Part shown: positions 24,462-34,090 of the stretch, piece by piece
Numbering within the stretch: position 1 is the stretch's first letter
How the letters are laid out: each line of letters opens with the position of its first letter
From: Comamonadaceae bacterium
Lineage (GTDB): Bacteria > Pseudomonadota > Gammaproteobacteria > Burkholderiales > Burkholderiaceae_C
DNA: 64,000 nt
Assembly (NCBI GenBank): GCA_027488735.1
Contig: JAIYBB010000007.1
Location: 1-64,000, forward strand
Reading direction: 5' to 3'
Notes under the pieces: model-generated
What the model was told of the DNA's origin: nothing
The model's input: only the letters and a program-made list of their open reading frames with translations
The model's database searches: none
Translations under genes and position numbers: made by a program

Positions 24462-25415
24462 ATGGCATCTTTTCTGATTCGCCGCCTGCTGGCGGTGCTG
24501 CCTGTGTTGTTGGTGGTGTCGCTCTTGGTGTTTTTCATGTTGCGACTCGCCCCCGGTGACCCTGCGGCGGTGATCGCAGGCAACAACGCCACCAGCGAAG
24601 ACATCGCCAATATCCGCGCGCACATGGGTTTGGACAAACCCATCGCCGTGCAATATGTGTTGTGGATGGGCCAGGTGTTGCAAGGCGACCTCGGTTATTC
24701 ATATTATTTAAGCAAACCCGTCACTGCATTGGTGGCGCAACGCGTGGAACCTACCTTGTCGCTGGCGCTGGGTACGGTGCTGCTGGCCGTGTGTATCGCC
24801 GTGCCACTGGGCAGTCTGGCTGCGTGGCGCATGGGCGGTTGGTTAGACCGTGGTTTGTCTGCGTTTTCAGTGGCTGGTTTTTCGGTGCCGGTGTTTGTCA
24901 TCGCCTACCTGTTGATTTATGTGTTCGCCATGCAATTGCAATGGCTACCGGTGCAAGGCTATAAGCCGATCAGCGGCCCGCAGTCGCAAGGCACCTGGGC
25001 GTGGATGCGCCAACTCATACTGCCGTGGCTGACGCTGTCCACCGTGTATGTGGCTTTGATTGCACGCATCACACGCGCCAGTGTGTCCGAGGCTTTGCAG
25101 GAAGATTTCATTCGCACTGCGCGCGCCAAAGGTTTGAGCGAGCGCACCGTGTTGGTTCGCCATGCCTTGGCGAATGCAGCCGTGCCCATCGTCACTGTGG
25201 TCGGTATTGGCGTGGCTTTGTTGATCGGTGGTGTGGTGGTGACCGAAACCGTGTTCGCGATTCCCGGCTTAGGTTCACTCACTGTGGACGCGGTGCTGAA
25301 CCGCGACTTTCCCGTCATACAAGGGCTGGTGTTGTTGTTCTCGCTCAGCTATGTGCTGATCAATTTGTTGGTGGACACCAGTTATGTCTGGCTCGACCCG
25401 AGGATTCGTCACTGA
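24462..25415 (+). CDS. Peptide-type ABC transporter permease (DppB-like)
   Basis: This 317-aa inner-membrane permease begins MASFLIRRLLAVLPVLLVV, typical of DppB/OppB. It has about six hydrophobic segments and the ATPase-contact (EAA) loop EDFIRTARAKGLSERTVLVRHALANA. It starts two bases after the binding-protein stop, and its stop overlaps the next permease start (TGATG). With the DppC-like partner it would form the transmembrane path of the importer. Confidence 0.93.
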   Translation: MASFLIRRLLAVLPVLLVVSLLVFFMLRLAPGDPAAVIAGNNATSEDIANIRAHMGLDKPIAVQYVLWMGQVLQGDLGYSYYLSKPVTALVAQRVEPTLSLALGTVLLAVCIAVPLGSLAAWRMGGWLDRGLSAFSVAGFSVPVFVIAYLLIYVFAMQLQWLPVQGYKPISGPQSQGTWAWMRQLILPWLTLSTVYVALIARITRASVSEALQEDFIRTARAKGLSERTVLVRHALANAAVPIVTVVGIGVALLIGGVVVTETVFAIPGLGSLTVDAVLNRDFPVIQGLVLLFSLSYVLINLLVDTSYVWLDPRIRH

Positions 25416-26293
25416 TGGCCACGCTGAACCAACGTTTATGGGACCACGGCTCGGTGCGCTTTGGCGCTGCGGTGTTGTTGTTTGTGCTGTTGTTGTCGCT
25501 GGCCGCGCCTTGGCTGGGCACGGTGGACCCAGCGGCCATGGACTCGAATGTCATCAACCAGCCCGCCGGTAAAAGCGGCGCTTTCAATTTGCCCGACGGA
25601 AGTGTGGTGCAACACACGTTTTGGTTGGGCACCGATAACTTCGGTCGCGATGTGTACAGCCGCGTCATGTACGGTGGGCGCATCTCTTTGGTGGTCGGTA
25701 TTTGCACGTCTTTGCTGGCCTTGTCACTCGGTGGTTTGTGCGGCATGCTGGCCGGTTATTTCCGCCGCGTCGATGCCGTGCTCATGCGTTTCATGGACGG
25801 GTTGATGGCCATTCCGGCGGTGTTGTTGGCGATTGCCTTGGTCTCAGTCTTGGGCGCGAGTGTGGCCACGGTGGTGGTGGCGATTGCCATTCCTGAGGTG
25901 CCCCGCGTCACGCGCTTGGTGCGCTCGCTGGTGCTGAGTTTGCGTGAAGAAGCCTATGTGGAAGCCGCGCGCGCATTGGCCACGCCGACGGCGGTGATTT
26001 TGTGGCGGCATATCCTGCCCAACGCCATGGCGCCGCTGTTGGTGCAAGGCACATTCGTCGCAGCTTCAGCCGTGTTGACCGAAGCTATTCTGAGTTTTCT
26101 GGGTTTGGGCTTGCCGCCGGACGTGCCGACCTGGGGCAACATCATGGCCGAGGGCCGGGTGCAGTTCAGCATACAGCCGGGCAATGTGTTGTACCCCGCG
26201 CTGTTTTTGGTGCCGACCGTGCTGGCCATCAATTTGCTGGGCGACGGTTTGCGCGATGTGCTCGATCCTAAATTTGCCAAGCGGGTGGGCTGA
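25415..26293 (+). CDS. Peptide-type ABC transporter permease (DppC-like)
   Basis: This 292-aa inner-membrane permease has the DppC/OppC N-terminal segment followed by HTFWLGTDNFGRDVYSRVMYG. Its EAA loop reads REEAYVEAARALATPTAVILWRHILPN, and FLGLGLPPDVPTWGNIMAEG is typical of the family. ATG 25415 overlaps the upstream stop, and its own stop overlaps the ATPase start, so the three genes are translationally coupled. A longer in-frame opening back to 25001 lies inside the previous gene and is rejected. Confidence 0.93.
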   Translation: MATLNQRLWDHGSVRFGAAVLLFVLLLSLAAPWLGTVDPAAMDSNVINQPAGKSGAFNLPDGSVVQHTFWLGTDNFGRDVYSRVMYGGRISLVVGICTSLLALSLGGLCGMLAGYFRRVDAVLMRFMDGLMAIPAVLLAIALVSVLGASVATVVVAIAIPEVPRVTRLVRSLVLSLREEAYVEAARALATPTAVILWRHILPNAMAPLLVQGTFVAASAVLTEAILSFLGLGLPPDVPTWGNIMAEGRVQFSIQPGNVLYPALFLVPTVLAINLLGDGLRDVLDPKFAKRVG

Positions 26294-27891
26294 TGGGCAC
26301 ACCTGTTTTGTCTGTGAATAATCTCTCGGTGGCCTTGCCAGTCGGTGCAGACCGCAGCCATGCTTTGCAAGACATTGCTTTGCGCTTGAACGCCGGTGAA
26401 ACCTTGTGCGTGGTGGGCGAATCCGGTTCGGGCAAATCGGTGCTGGCCATGGCTGTCATGGGTTTGCTCGCGCGTGAACTGCGCGTCACCGCAGGCAGCG
26501 TTTTGCTGCAAAACGAAGCCTTGTTGGATGCAACGCCCGAGCGCATGCGCGGTTTGCGCGGGCGTGCCATGGGCATGGTGTTTCAAGAGCCGATGACGGC
26601 ATTGAACCCGGTGATGCGCTGCGGAGAACAAATCGACGAGGTGCTGCGCTGTCACACCGACTGGCCCCTGTCGCAACGCCGCGCTGCCGTGTTGCAGATC
26701 ATGCAACAGGTGCGCTTGCCCGAACCCGAGCGCATGATGGACAGTTTCCCGCACCAACTCAGCGGCGGGCAACGCCAGCGGATTGTGATTGCCATGGCCA
26801 TGGTGTTAAAGCCTGCGCTCTTAATTTGCGATGAGCCGACCACGGCCTTGGACGTGACCACGCAACAAGAAATTTTGAAACTCATCAAGCAATTGCAGCA
26901 AGACAGCGGCACGGCGGTGTTGTTCATCACGCACGACATGGGCGTGGTGGCTGATATCGCCGACCAGGTGCTGGTGATGCACCGTGGTGTGGCGGTCGAG
27001 CAGGGCGCGCGCGCACAAGTGTTGCAACAACCGCGCGCGGATTACACGCGTCAGTTATTGGCGGCGGTGCCAAACATGACGCCGCCCGCGCCGCGCCACT
27101 TGCCAGATACACCTCCGGTGTTGCGGGTACAAGACCTGCGCAAAACCTATGTCAGCCGCGAAGGCTGGGCGACGGTGCGTCGCACCGATGCCTTGGTTAA
27201 CGCCGGTCTGTCTTTGCGTGCCGGTGAAACACTGGGCATCGTCGGCGAATCCGGTTCGGGCAAGTCCACGCTGGCGCGTTGTGTGCTGCGTTTGATCGAC
27301 CCGGACAGCGGTGGAATTTTTTGGGGCGATGACAACATCGCTTCATTGTCTGAAGCGCAATTGCGACCCTTGCGACACCGGATACAAGTGGTGTTTCAAG
27401 ACCCGAACCGCTCGCTGAATCCGCGCATGCGTGTCGGCGAATCCATCATGGAAGGCGCGCGCAATTTCGCTTTGAACACACAACAAGCGCAGGAACGCGG
27501 TAAAGCCTTGCTGGCGCAAACCGGCTTGGATGCGAGCGCTTGGGAGCGCTACCCCAGCCAGTTCAGCGGCGGTCAAAGACAACGCATTGCCTTGGCACGA
27601 GCTCTCGCTTGTCAGCCCGATGTGTTGGTGGCTGACGAAGCGGTCAGTGCACTCGATGTGTCTGTGCAAGCGCAAATTTTGGATTTGTTGCGCGAGGTGC
27701 AGCGCAGCATGGGGCTGGGCTTGCTGTTTATCACCCATGATTTGCGTGTGGCCGCGCAACTCTGCGACAGCGTCATCGTCATGCACAAAGGCCATATCGT
27801 GGAACACGGCAAAACCGCTGATGTGTACGCTCGTCCGCAACACGACTACACGCGCAATTTGTTGGCCAGCGTGCCCGGAGCGAATGCATGA
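26293..27891 (+). CDS. Fused double ATPase of peptide ABC transporter (DppDF/GsiA-like)
   Basis: This 532-aa protein carries two complete ABC ATPase domains in one chain. The first has Walker A GESGSGKSVLAM and signature LSGGQRQRIVIAMA. The second has Walker A GESGSGKSTLARC and signature FSGGQRQRIALARA. The fused form is typical of GsiA-like importers. It powers uptake by the two permeases upstream. Its start overlaps the DppC-like stop, and its stop overlaps the M81 peptidase start (ATGA), tying transport to the following enzyme. Confidence 0.93.
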   Translation: MGTPVLSVNNLSVALPVGADRSHALQDIALRLNAGETLCVVGESGSGKSVLAMAVMGLLARELRVTAGSVLLQNEALLDATPERMRGLRGRAMGMVFQEPMTALNPVMRCGEQIDEVLRCHTDWPLSQRRAAVLQIMQQVRLPEPERMMDSFPHQLSGGQRQRIVIAMAMVLKPALLICDEPTTALDVTTQQEILKLIKQLQQDSGTAVLFITHDMGVVADIADQVLVMHRGVAVEQGARAQVLQQPRADYTRQLLAAVPNMTPPAPRHLPDTPPVLRVQDLRKTYVSREGWATVRRTDALVNAGLSLRAGETLGIVGESGSGKSTLARCVLRLIDPDSGGIFWGDDNIASLSEAQLRPLRHRIQVVFQDPNRSLNPRMRVGESIMEGARNFALNTQQAQERGKALLAQTGLDASAWERYPSQFSGGQRQRIALARALACQPDVLVADEAVSALDVSVQAQILDLLREVQRSMGLGLLFITHDLRVAAQLCDSVIVMHKGHIVEHGKTADVYARPQHDYTRNLLASVPGANA

Positions 27892-29393
27892 CTTGCGTGT
27901 TCATCGCCGGTTTTCAGCACGAGACCAACACGTTCGCACCCAGTCTGGCAGATTGGGAGGCGTTCAATCGGGGCGACGCGTTTCCTGCTTACATACGCGG
28001 CGAGGCCATGCAAACCCAGTTCACCGGCGTGAATATCCCTGTCGGTGGATTCATCGATGCGGCCAAGCGCCACGGTTGGCAATTGTGGCCGTCGGTATGG
28101 GCAGGTGCCAGTCCGTCGTCTTATGTCACGCGTGATGCGTTCGAGCGCATCGCCACCGACTTGTTGCAAGATTTGAAGCAAGCGCTGGCGCATGGCGTTG
28201 ATGCGGTTTACCTCGATTTGCACGGCGCGGCGGTGGCCGAACACGCAGACGATGCAGAAGGCGAATTGCTCTCTCGTGTGCGTGCGCTCATCGGCGAGAA
28301 CATGCCTTTGGTGGCGAGTTTGGATTTGCATGCCAACGTCACGCAGCGCATGTTGAGCACGGCAGATGCTTTGGTGGCTTACCGCACCTACCCGCATATC
28401 GACATGGCCGAGACCGGCGAACGCGCAGCCGAATTGCTGCAGCGGCGTTTGCGTTTGGGGCGGCGTGAAGCGCTGACAGTGCACCGCTTGCCTTACTTGA
28501 TTTCACTCAACGCGCAATCGACTTGGTTGCAACCAGCCAAAGACATTTACGCCGCCATCGATGAGATCGACAAAGCGCATCACAGCGTGTTGAGTTTTTG
28601 CATGGGCTTTGCCGCCGCCGATTTTGAAGAATGTGCGCCGGTGCTGTGGGCTTATGCCGGGCAAGCACAGCAGGCCCAAGCCGCCGCCGGTACCTTGCAC
28701 CAACTGGCTGCACCACCAGCGCAATGGCGCATCGATTTTTTAGACGCACGCGAAGCCGTGACACAAGCATTGGCGTTGGCGGCGCAACATGAGCGCCCCG
28801 TGTTGATTGCCGACACGCAAGACAACCCCGGCGCGGGCGGTGACAGCAACACCACTGGTTTGTTGCACGCTTTGTTGCAACAAGGCGCGGGACAGCGTTA
28901 CCCCGGCGCGGTGGCGATCGGTTTGATTTACCACCCCGAAGTGGCGGCCAAGGCCTATGCCGCTGGTGTCGGTGCAGAGATCGATGTGGTCTTGGGCGTG
29001 TCAGTGATGACGTATGCAGGCATGAGTGATGCGCCGGTGGTCGCGCGTGCCCGCGTGGTGGCGATCAGCGACGGGCGTTGCGTTTTGAAAGGCCTGATGA
29101 TGCGCGGCATGACCAGTCAATTGGGTCAAAGCGCGAGTCTGGATATTGAAGGCGTGCGGGTCGCTGTGGTCAGCGGAAAGGCGCAGTTGTTTGACCGCGA
29201 AATGTTGCGTATTCTTGGCATCACGCCTGAAGCCATGAAAGTGATTGTGCTGAAAAGCTCCAACCATTTTCGTGCCGATTTTGAGCCGATCGCCAGTAAG
29301 GTGTTGGTGGCCAAGGCGATTGGCCCGATGGCGGCCGACCCCGGTGATTTGCCCTGGCGCAAACTCAGTGCACACACCCGAACGCGCGCATGA
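27888..29393 (+). CDS. M81-family metallopeptidase (MlrC-like)
   Basis: This 501-aa protein begins TCVFIAGFQHETNTFAPS, the hallmark of the M81/MlrC family, and continues with VYLDLHGAAVAEHADDAEGELL and the C-terminal part around VLKSSNHFRADFEPIA. MlrC completes linearised microcystin breakdown in sphingomonads, but most M81 proteins have no known substrate. It is coupled by ATGA to the ABC ATPase and followed 15 bp later by an amidase, so it probably acts on an imported peptide or amide. No signal peptide is seen, so it is cytoplasmic. Confidence 0.9.
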   Translation: MTCVFIAGFQHETNTFAPSLADWEAFNRGDAFPAYIRGEAMQTQFTGVNIPVGGFIDAAKRHGWQLWPSVWAGASPSSYVTRDAFERIATDLLQDLKQALAHGVDAVYLDLHGAAVAEHADDAEGELLSRVRALIGENMPLVASLDLHANVTQRMLSTADALVAYRTYPHIDMAETGERAAELLQRRLRLGRREALTVHRLPYLISLNAQSTWLQPAKDIYAAIDEIDKAHHSVLSFCMGFAAADFEECAPVLWAYAGQAQQAQAAAGTLHQLAAPPAQWRIDFLDAREAVTQALALAAQHERPVLIADTQDNPGAGGDSNTTGLLHALLQQGAGQRYPGAVAIGLIYHPEVAAKAYAAGVGAEIDVVLGVSVMTYAGMSDAPVVARARVVAISDGRCVLKGLMMRGMTSQLGQSASLDIEGVRVAVVSGKAQLFDREMLRILGITPEAMKVIVLKSSNHFRADFEPIASKVLVAKAIGPMAADPGDLPWRKLSAHTRTRA

Positions 29394-29408
29394 CACAGAG
29401 GAAAACAC

Positions 29409-30851
29409 ATGGCTGACTTGACACAACACACGGCAGAGCAATTGCTTTCGCTCTACCGTGAGGGCGCGGCCTCGCCGGTGGAAGTCACGCAGCAAGTGTT
29501 GCAGCGCATTGCCAGACTCAATCCCATACTCAACGCGTTTTGTCTGGTGGATGAAGAAGCCGCCTTGGCCAGCGCGCGAATCAGTGAGCAACGTTGGCAA
29601 GCACACAGACACAATGGCAGCGCAGTGGGTGCTTTGGAAGGAGTGCCCGCATCGATCAAAGATTTGTTGTTGACGCGGGGCTGGCCGACATTGCGCGGCA
29701 GTCGCACCGTCAACCCAAAGCAAAGTTGGGACGTGGACGCCCCAGTGGTTGCGCGATTGCGCGAAGCCGGTGCGGTGCTGTTGGGTAAAACCACCACGCC
29801 CGAATTTGGTTGCAAAGGCGAAACCAATTCGCTGCTGACCGGCATCAGCCGCAACCCGTGGAATTTGGCGCATACGCCTGGCGGTTCATCCGGCGGCGCA
29901 TCTGCTGCAGTTTCGGCAGGCCTAGGACCGCTGGCCATTGGCACTGACGGCGCAGGCAGTGTGCGCATACCCGCAGCGTTTTGCGGCAACGTCGGTTTAA
30001 AGCCCAGCTTCGGTCGCGTGCCGGCTTTCCCTTTGTCGCCATTTGGATCGGTGGCGCACTTGGGGCCACACGCCATGAGCGTGACCGATGTGGCATTGAT
30101 GATGAACGTCATCACGCAAGCCGACGCTCGCGATTGGACCTCGCTGCCCTATGAGCATGTGGACTACACGGCGCGCTTGAAGGATGGTGTGAAAGGTTTG
30201 CGCATCGCGTATTCGCCCACTTTGGGCTATGCAACAAATGTGCACCCAGAAATTGCAGCGGCCACCGCACAAGCTGCTCAATATTTGCAAGACCTGGGCG
30301 CGGTGGTAGAGCAAGTTGACCCCGGCATCGAAGACCCGCTAGATATCACCACCGGTTTGTGGTTTGCCGGGGCTTACCAAGTGTGGCGCACATTAAGTCA
30401 AGAGCAACAAGCGTTGACCGACCCCGACTTTGCGGCGCAAGCAGCCATCGGTGAAACCTTGGACGCGAACGCCTTGCACCAGTTGAACCAGCGGCGCGGC
30501 ATGTTGGGCTCGCATTTGCGACAGTTCATGCAAAGCTACGATTTGATATTGACCCCCAGCACGGCGGTTCCCGCTTTCAAAGCGCTGCCCGCCGGACACA
30601 GCGCTATGAACTCAGAAGCCATGTTGGGCTGGACACCTTTCAGCTACCCATTCAATCTGTCGCAACAACCGGCGATCAGCCTGCCTTGCGGCTTGACGGC
30701 TGACGGCTTGCCCATGGGTGTGCAATTGGTCGGCCCCATGTTTGGCGATGCGTTGGTGTTGCGTGCTGCCAAGGCTTTGGAAACCTGCTATGTGTGTTTG
30801 CGTCCTGATTTGGATGCTGGACTGTTGCCCCACCCACTATCTCATCCCTGA
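29409..30851 (+). CDS. Amidase (amidase-signature family), second copy
   Basis: This 480-aa protein shows the Lys of the triad in GVPASIKDLLLTRGWPTLRGS, the cis-Ser in TPGGSSGGASAAVSAG, and the nucleophile Ser in GTDGAGSVRIPAAFCGN. It belongs to the GatA-like amidases but lies apart from any gatB/gatC. GAGGAAAA precedes the ATG. It closes the importer-peptidase operon, and a second amidase lies divergently at the other end, so both probably serve the same catabolic route. Confidence 0.9.
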   Translation: MADLTQHTAEQLLSLYREGAASPVEVTQQVLQRIARLNPILNAFCLVDEEAALASARISEQRWQAHRHNGSAVGALEGVPASIKDLLLTRGWPTLRGSRTVNPKQSWDVDAPVVARLREAGAVLLGKTTTPEFGCKGETNSLLTGISRNPWNLAHTPGGSSGGASAAVSAGLGPLAIGTDGAGSVRIPAAFCGNVGLKPSFGRVPAFPLSPFGSVAHLGPHAMSVTDVALMMNVITQADARDWTSLPYEHVDYTARLKDGVKGLRIAYSPTLGYATNVHPEIAAATAQAAQYLQDLGAVVEQVDPGIEDPLDITTGLWFAGAYQVWRTLSQEQQALTDPDFAAQAAIGETLDANALHQLNQRRGMLGSHLRQFMQSYDLILTPSTAVPAFKALPAGHSAMNSEAMLGWTPFSYPFNLSQQPAISLPCGLTADGLPMGVQLVGPMFGDALVLRAAKALETCYVCLRPDLDAGLLPHPLSHP

Positions 30852-30903
30852 AGCCCATCTCGCTGGCGCATAATGCGCGGCTATTTTTCCTACTCATGCA
30901 ACC

Positions 30904-31683
30904 ATGACATTCATTGCCCTAGACGTTGGCAACACCCGCCTGAAATGGGCCATGTATGACAGCCCGCGCACCGACGCCGGCTTGTTGTCGCAAGGCGCAG
31001 TGTTTTTAGAAAATATCGACCGCTTGGCCGATGAAGACTGGAAGTCATTGCCTGCGGCCACGCGCATGCTGGGTTGCATCGTTGCCGGGGACGCATTGCG
31101 CCGCCGCGTGGACGAGCAACTCGAACTCTGGGACCTGACACCGAGTTGGGTCGTGCCTTCAGCCAGTGAAGCGGGTTTGCACAATGGCTACGACTACCCG
31201 ACGCGTTTAGGTGCGGACCGCTGGGTCGCCATGATTGGTGCGTTGGCGCGCATGCGCGCACAGACTGCCCAAGCTGCACCACGGCCGATGGTGGTTGTCA
31301 TGGTCGGCACGGCTGTGACGGTGGAGGCGATAGATGCACAAGGGCATTTTTTGGGCGGTTTGATTCTGCCCGGCCACGGCATCATGTTGCGCGCGCTCGA
31401 GTCGGGCACCGCTGGACTGCGCGTGCCCACCGGTGAAGTGCGCGAGTTCCCCACCAACACCAGCGATGCCTTGACCAGCGGCGGCACTTTTGCCATTGCC
31501 GGTGCGGTCGAACGCATGGTGCAACACGTACGTGCCCGTTGCGGCGACGAGCCGTTGTGCTACATGACCGGCGGCGCGGGTTGGAAAATGGCACCGAGCA
31601 TGTCGGTGCAATTCGAGTTGGTTGATAGTTTGATCTTCGACGGTTTGCGCCAAATTGCCGCGCAGCGTTTCAGCGCAGACTAG
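30904..31683 (+). CDS. coaX: Type III pantothenate kinase
   Basis: This 259-aa protein has the type III pantothenate kinase motifs: phosphate loop [14 protein letters not shown] at residue 5, [12 protein letters not shown], and the [11 protein letters not shown] segment. It phosphorylates pantothenate in the first step of CoA synthesis. The 52-bp gap upstream suggests its own promoter. No birA gene is adjacent, unlike many relatives. Its 3' end overlaps the convergent molybdoenzyme gene by 14 bases. Confidence 0.93.
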   Translation: MTFIALDVGNTRLKWAMYDSPRTDAGLLSQGAVFLENIDRLADEDWKSLPAATRMLGCIVAGDALRRRVDEQLELWDLTPSWVVPSASEAGLHNGYDYPTRLGADRWVAMIGALARMRAQTAQAAPRPMVVVMVGTAVTVEAIDAQGHFLGGLILPGHGIMLRALESGTAGLRVPTGEVREFPTNTSDALTSGGTFAIAGAVERMVQHVRARCGDEPLCYMTGGAGWKMAPSMSVQFELVDSLIFDGLRQIAAQRFSAD

Positions 31684-33712
31684 CCACCTGCACCGCGCAG
31701 TCGTAAAACACTGGCGCGCGGCCCATGTCGGTCAGCAGTTGCGAGGTCAACTCGTTCACGTTTGTGCCTTTGGCACCAAGCTTGCGCCACCAAACACCCA
31801 AGCCCACCACCATGCCAGGTTGCGCGCGCGTGGTGATTTGCGCTTTGCATTCGTAGCTGCCCCGGTCGTTGAACACGCGCACCATGTCGCCGTCGTTCAG
31901 TTGTCTGGCGGCGGCATCTTGCGGGTGAATTTCCAACAGCGGCTCGCCTTCCATATCGCGCAGGCTTTTGACATTCACAAACGTAGAGTTCAAAAAATTG
32001 CGCGCTGGTGGCGAAATCATGGCCAACGGATAAGTAGCTGTCGCGTCAGATGGCTCGTAGTTCGGAATGTAGTCAGGCAATGGCTCGAGACCCATGGCGG
32101 CTAGGCGCTCGCTGACGAATTCACACTTGCCCGATGGCGTTGGAAAACCGCCGTGCTCGAACGGTGCATCCGCCACCGGCCAGGCAGCGAAACCGTGTTG
32201 TAAGAGTTCGTCCATGGTCACCGGATGTGCGCTGTTCAAATTGGCAGGGCTTTGCAGCGAAGTGTGCAACAGCGCTTCATCTGACTCTTGCAATAAAGGG
32301 TCAGTCAAGCCCATGCGCAGACTCAGTTCACGGAATATTTGTGTGTTCGTTTTCGCCTCGCCCATGGGCGCGATGGCCGGGCGGTTCAGCACCATGTCGG
32401 TGTGGCCGTAACTGTTGTGAATGTCCCAGTGCTCAAGTTGTGTGGTGGCAGGCAACACAATGTCGGCGTAGTCTGCGGTGTCGGTCATGAAATGTTCGAG
32501 CACCACGGTGAACAAGTCTTCGCGCGCAAAACCTTTGACTACTTTCACCGACTCGGGTGCCACCGCCACCGGGTTGCTGTTGTAGACGATCATGGCTTCG
32601 ACCAAGCCGGGTGTGTTCAGCGCGTCACCTATGGTGCTCATGTTGATCAGCGGCGCTTGGGCGTTGCTGTGCAAGTCGGGCCGTTGCAAACCCATGGCGT
32701 TGGCGCGTGCATGGTGCGACGCACTCATCAACACACCACCGGCGCGGTGTCGCCAGGCACCTGTGAGCGCAGGCAGGCAGGCGATGGCACGCACCGCGTT
32801 GCCACCACCGCGACTGCGTTGCACGCCGTAGTTCAAGCGAATGCCTGTGGGCTTGGTGTGCGCGTAGTCATAGGCGAGCTGGCGTATGTCTTCGACTTGC
32901 AAACCGCAAACCGCAGCGGCGCGCTCGGGTGACCATTGCAAAGCGCGCTCACGCAAAGCTTCAAAACCCAACGTGTGTTTCGCGATGTAGTCGTGGTCTA
33001 ACCAGTCGTGCGTGATGAGTTCGTGCATCAACGACAAGGCCAGCGCTGCGTCCGTGCCGGGCGTGATGGCCAGGTGCAGATCGCATTTGTCGGCGGTCTC
33101 GCTGCGACGCGGGTCTATGCACACCAAGCGCGCGCCATGGCGTTTGGCTTCTTGCGCGATGCGCCAAAAATGGATGTTGCTGGTGATGGAGTTGCTGCCC
33201 CAGATGATGATCAATTTCGATTCGGCAAAGAAACCCATCTTCATGCCGAGCTTGCCGCCTAGCGTGTAGTTGAGCGCGTCGCCACCGGCATTCGAGCAAA
33301 TGGTGCGGTCGAGTTTGGCAGCACCCAACAGATTGAAAAAACGCATGGCGATGGACTCGCCTTGCACCAAACCCATGGTGCCCGCGTAGCTGTAGGGCAG
33401 CAATTTTTCAGGGCGCGTGGCGACGATGGGTTTTAACTTATGGGCGATGGTGTTGAAAGCCTCGTCCCAACTGATGCGAGTGAACTGACCGCTGCCTTTA
33501 GGACCGGTGCGTTTCATCGGGTACAGCAAACGGTCCGGGTGGTAGGTGCGCTCGGTGTAGCGCGACACCTTGGCGCAGAGCACGCCGTCGGTCATGGGGT
33601 GGTGGGGGTTGCCTTGCACTTTGGTGGCCACACCGTCTTGCACGGTGGTGACCAAAGAGCAGGTGTCGGGGCAGTCGTGCGGGCAAGCGCCCAGGATGGT
33701 GGTGGTGTTCAT
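31670..33712 (-). CDS. Molybdopterin oxidoreductase (DMSO reductase superfamily)
   Basis: This 680-aa protein begins near [10 protein letters not shown], the first cysteines of an N-terminal [4Fe-4S] site completed by DGVLCAK. It continues through the molybdopterin domain ([27 protein letters not shown]) to a C-terminal dinucleotide-binding domain ([13 protein letters not shown]). There is no Tat signal, so it is cytoplasmic. No partner subunit or cofactor gene is adjacent, and the substrate cannot be named. I chose ATG 33712, which puts the Fe-S motif close to the N-terminus; an in-frame GTG at 33754 is possible. Confidence 0.88.
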   Translation of the reverse strand: MNTTTILGACPHDCPDTCSLVTTVQDGVATKVQGNPHHPMTDGVLCAKVSRYTERTYHPDRLLYPMKRTGPKGSGQFTRISWDEAFNTIAHKLKPIVATRPEKLLPYSYAGTMGLVQGESIAMRFFNLLGAAKLDRTICSNAGGDALNYTLGGKLGMKMGFFAESKLIIIWGSNSITSNIHFWRIAQEAKRHGARLVCIDPRRSETADKCDLHLAITPGTDAALALSLMHELITHDWLDHDYIAKHTLGFEALRERALQWSPERAAAVCGLQVEDIRQLAYDYAHTKPTGIRLNYGVQRSRGGGNAVRAIACLPALTGAWRHRAGGVLMSASHHARANAMGLQRPDLHSNAQAPLINMSTIGDALNTPGLVEAMIVYNSNPVAVAPESVKVVKGFAREDLFTVVLEHFMTDTADYADIVLPATTQLEHWDIHNSYGHTDMVLNRPAIAPMGEAKTNTQIFRELSLRMGLTDPLLQESDEALLHTSLQSPANLNSAHPVTMDELLQHGFAAWPVADAPFEHGGFPTPSGKCEFVSERLAAMGLEPLPDYIPNYEPSDATATYPLAMISPPARNFLNSTFVNVKSLRDMEGEPLLEIHPQDAAARQLNDGDMVRVFNDRGSYECKAQITTRAQPGMVVGLGVWWRKLGAKGTNVNELTSQLLTDMGRAPVFYDCAVQVASLR

Positions 33713-34090
33713 GTTGGCATTGTGCTTGTTTTGACTGGCTGTGGAAATGGGCACCTGGATGATTCAGTTACCTATTGGAAACTGAGTTGAATACATTTAT
33801 TCATTCCTTTAAAACAGGGTCGGATGACCAGTTCGTCAACCAAGGTGCTGCTATCCAAGGCAAACACCGCAGGCCCGGCCGTAGCCGACGTTGTGCCAGC
33901 ATGGAGGCGAGGCCGGGCTGCGGTGGTTGCCAAACCAAATGCGCCAAAACACATGAGCCAATCCAAAAGCGCCAAACCCGATGCACCAAACCACATGCGC
34001 CGCTTTGCAAAAGCTAACTGCACCCAAGACAACCCGACATAGGCCAATCAGGTAGACTGATTACTCAATACTTACACACAGGTGACCCCT
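33713..34090. other. 378-bp gap between molybdoenzyme and M20 genes
   Basis: No conserved gene is recognisable. The left part (33755-33815) is AT-rich, with a short inverted repeat CAGTT...AACTG, and may hold promoters. The centre is GC-rich, and the right part has two imperfect 42-bp-spaced copies of AATGCGCCAAAACACATG (33938 and 33980). Open frames of 72 aa (plus) and 91 aa (minus) cover it; only the plus one is listed separately, with low confidence. The ribosome binding site of the next gene, AGGTGA, is at 34079-34084. Confidence 0.5.
33824..34042 (+). CDS. Possible small basic repeat protein
   Basis: This 72-codon frame starts at ATG with CAGGG about five bases upstream. The product is basic and contains two 14-residue repeats, AKPNAPKHMSQSKS and AKPDAPNHMRRFAK, in phase with a 42-bp DNA repeat. 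A repeat period divisible by three favours coding, but the frame may be chance in GC-rich DNA. I recognise no family. A 91-aa hydrophobic frame on the minus strand (33772-34047) is the competing reading. Confidence 0.25.
   Translation: MTSSSTKVLLSKANTAGPAVADVVPAWRRGRAAVVAKPNAPKHMSQSKSAKPDAPNHMRRFAKANCTQDNPT

Noticed and set aside
23344-24468. 374-aa minus-strand open frame inside the ABC binding-protein gene
   Set aside because: It is antisense to a clear gene; the composition is a by-product of GC-rich codons.
33772-34047. 91-aa hydrophobic minus-strand frame in the 378-bp gap
   Set aside because: There is no clear ribosome binding site or family; it overlaps the slightly better-supported 72-aa plus frame. 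It is kept only as an alternative reading.
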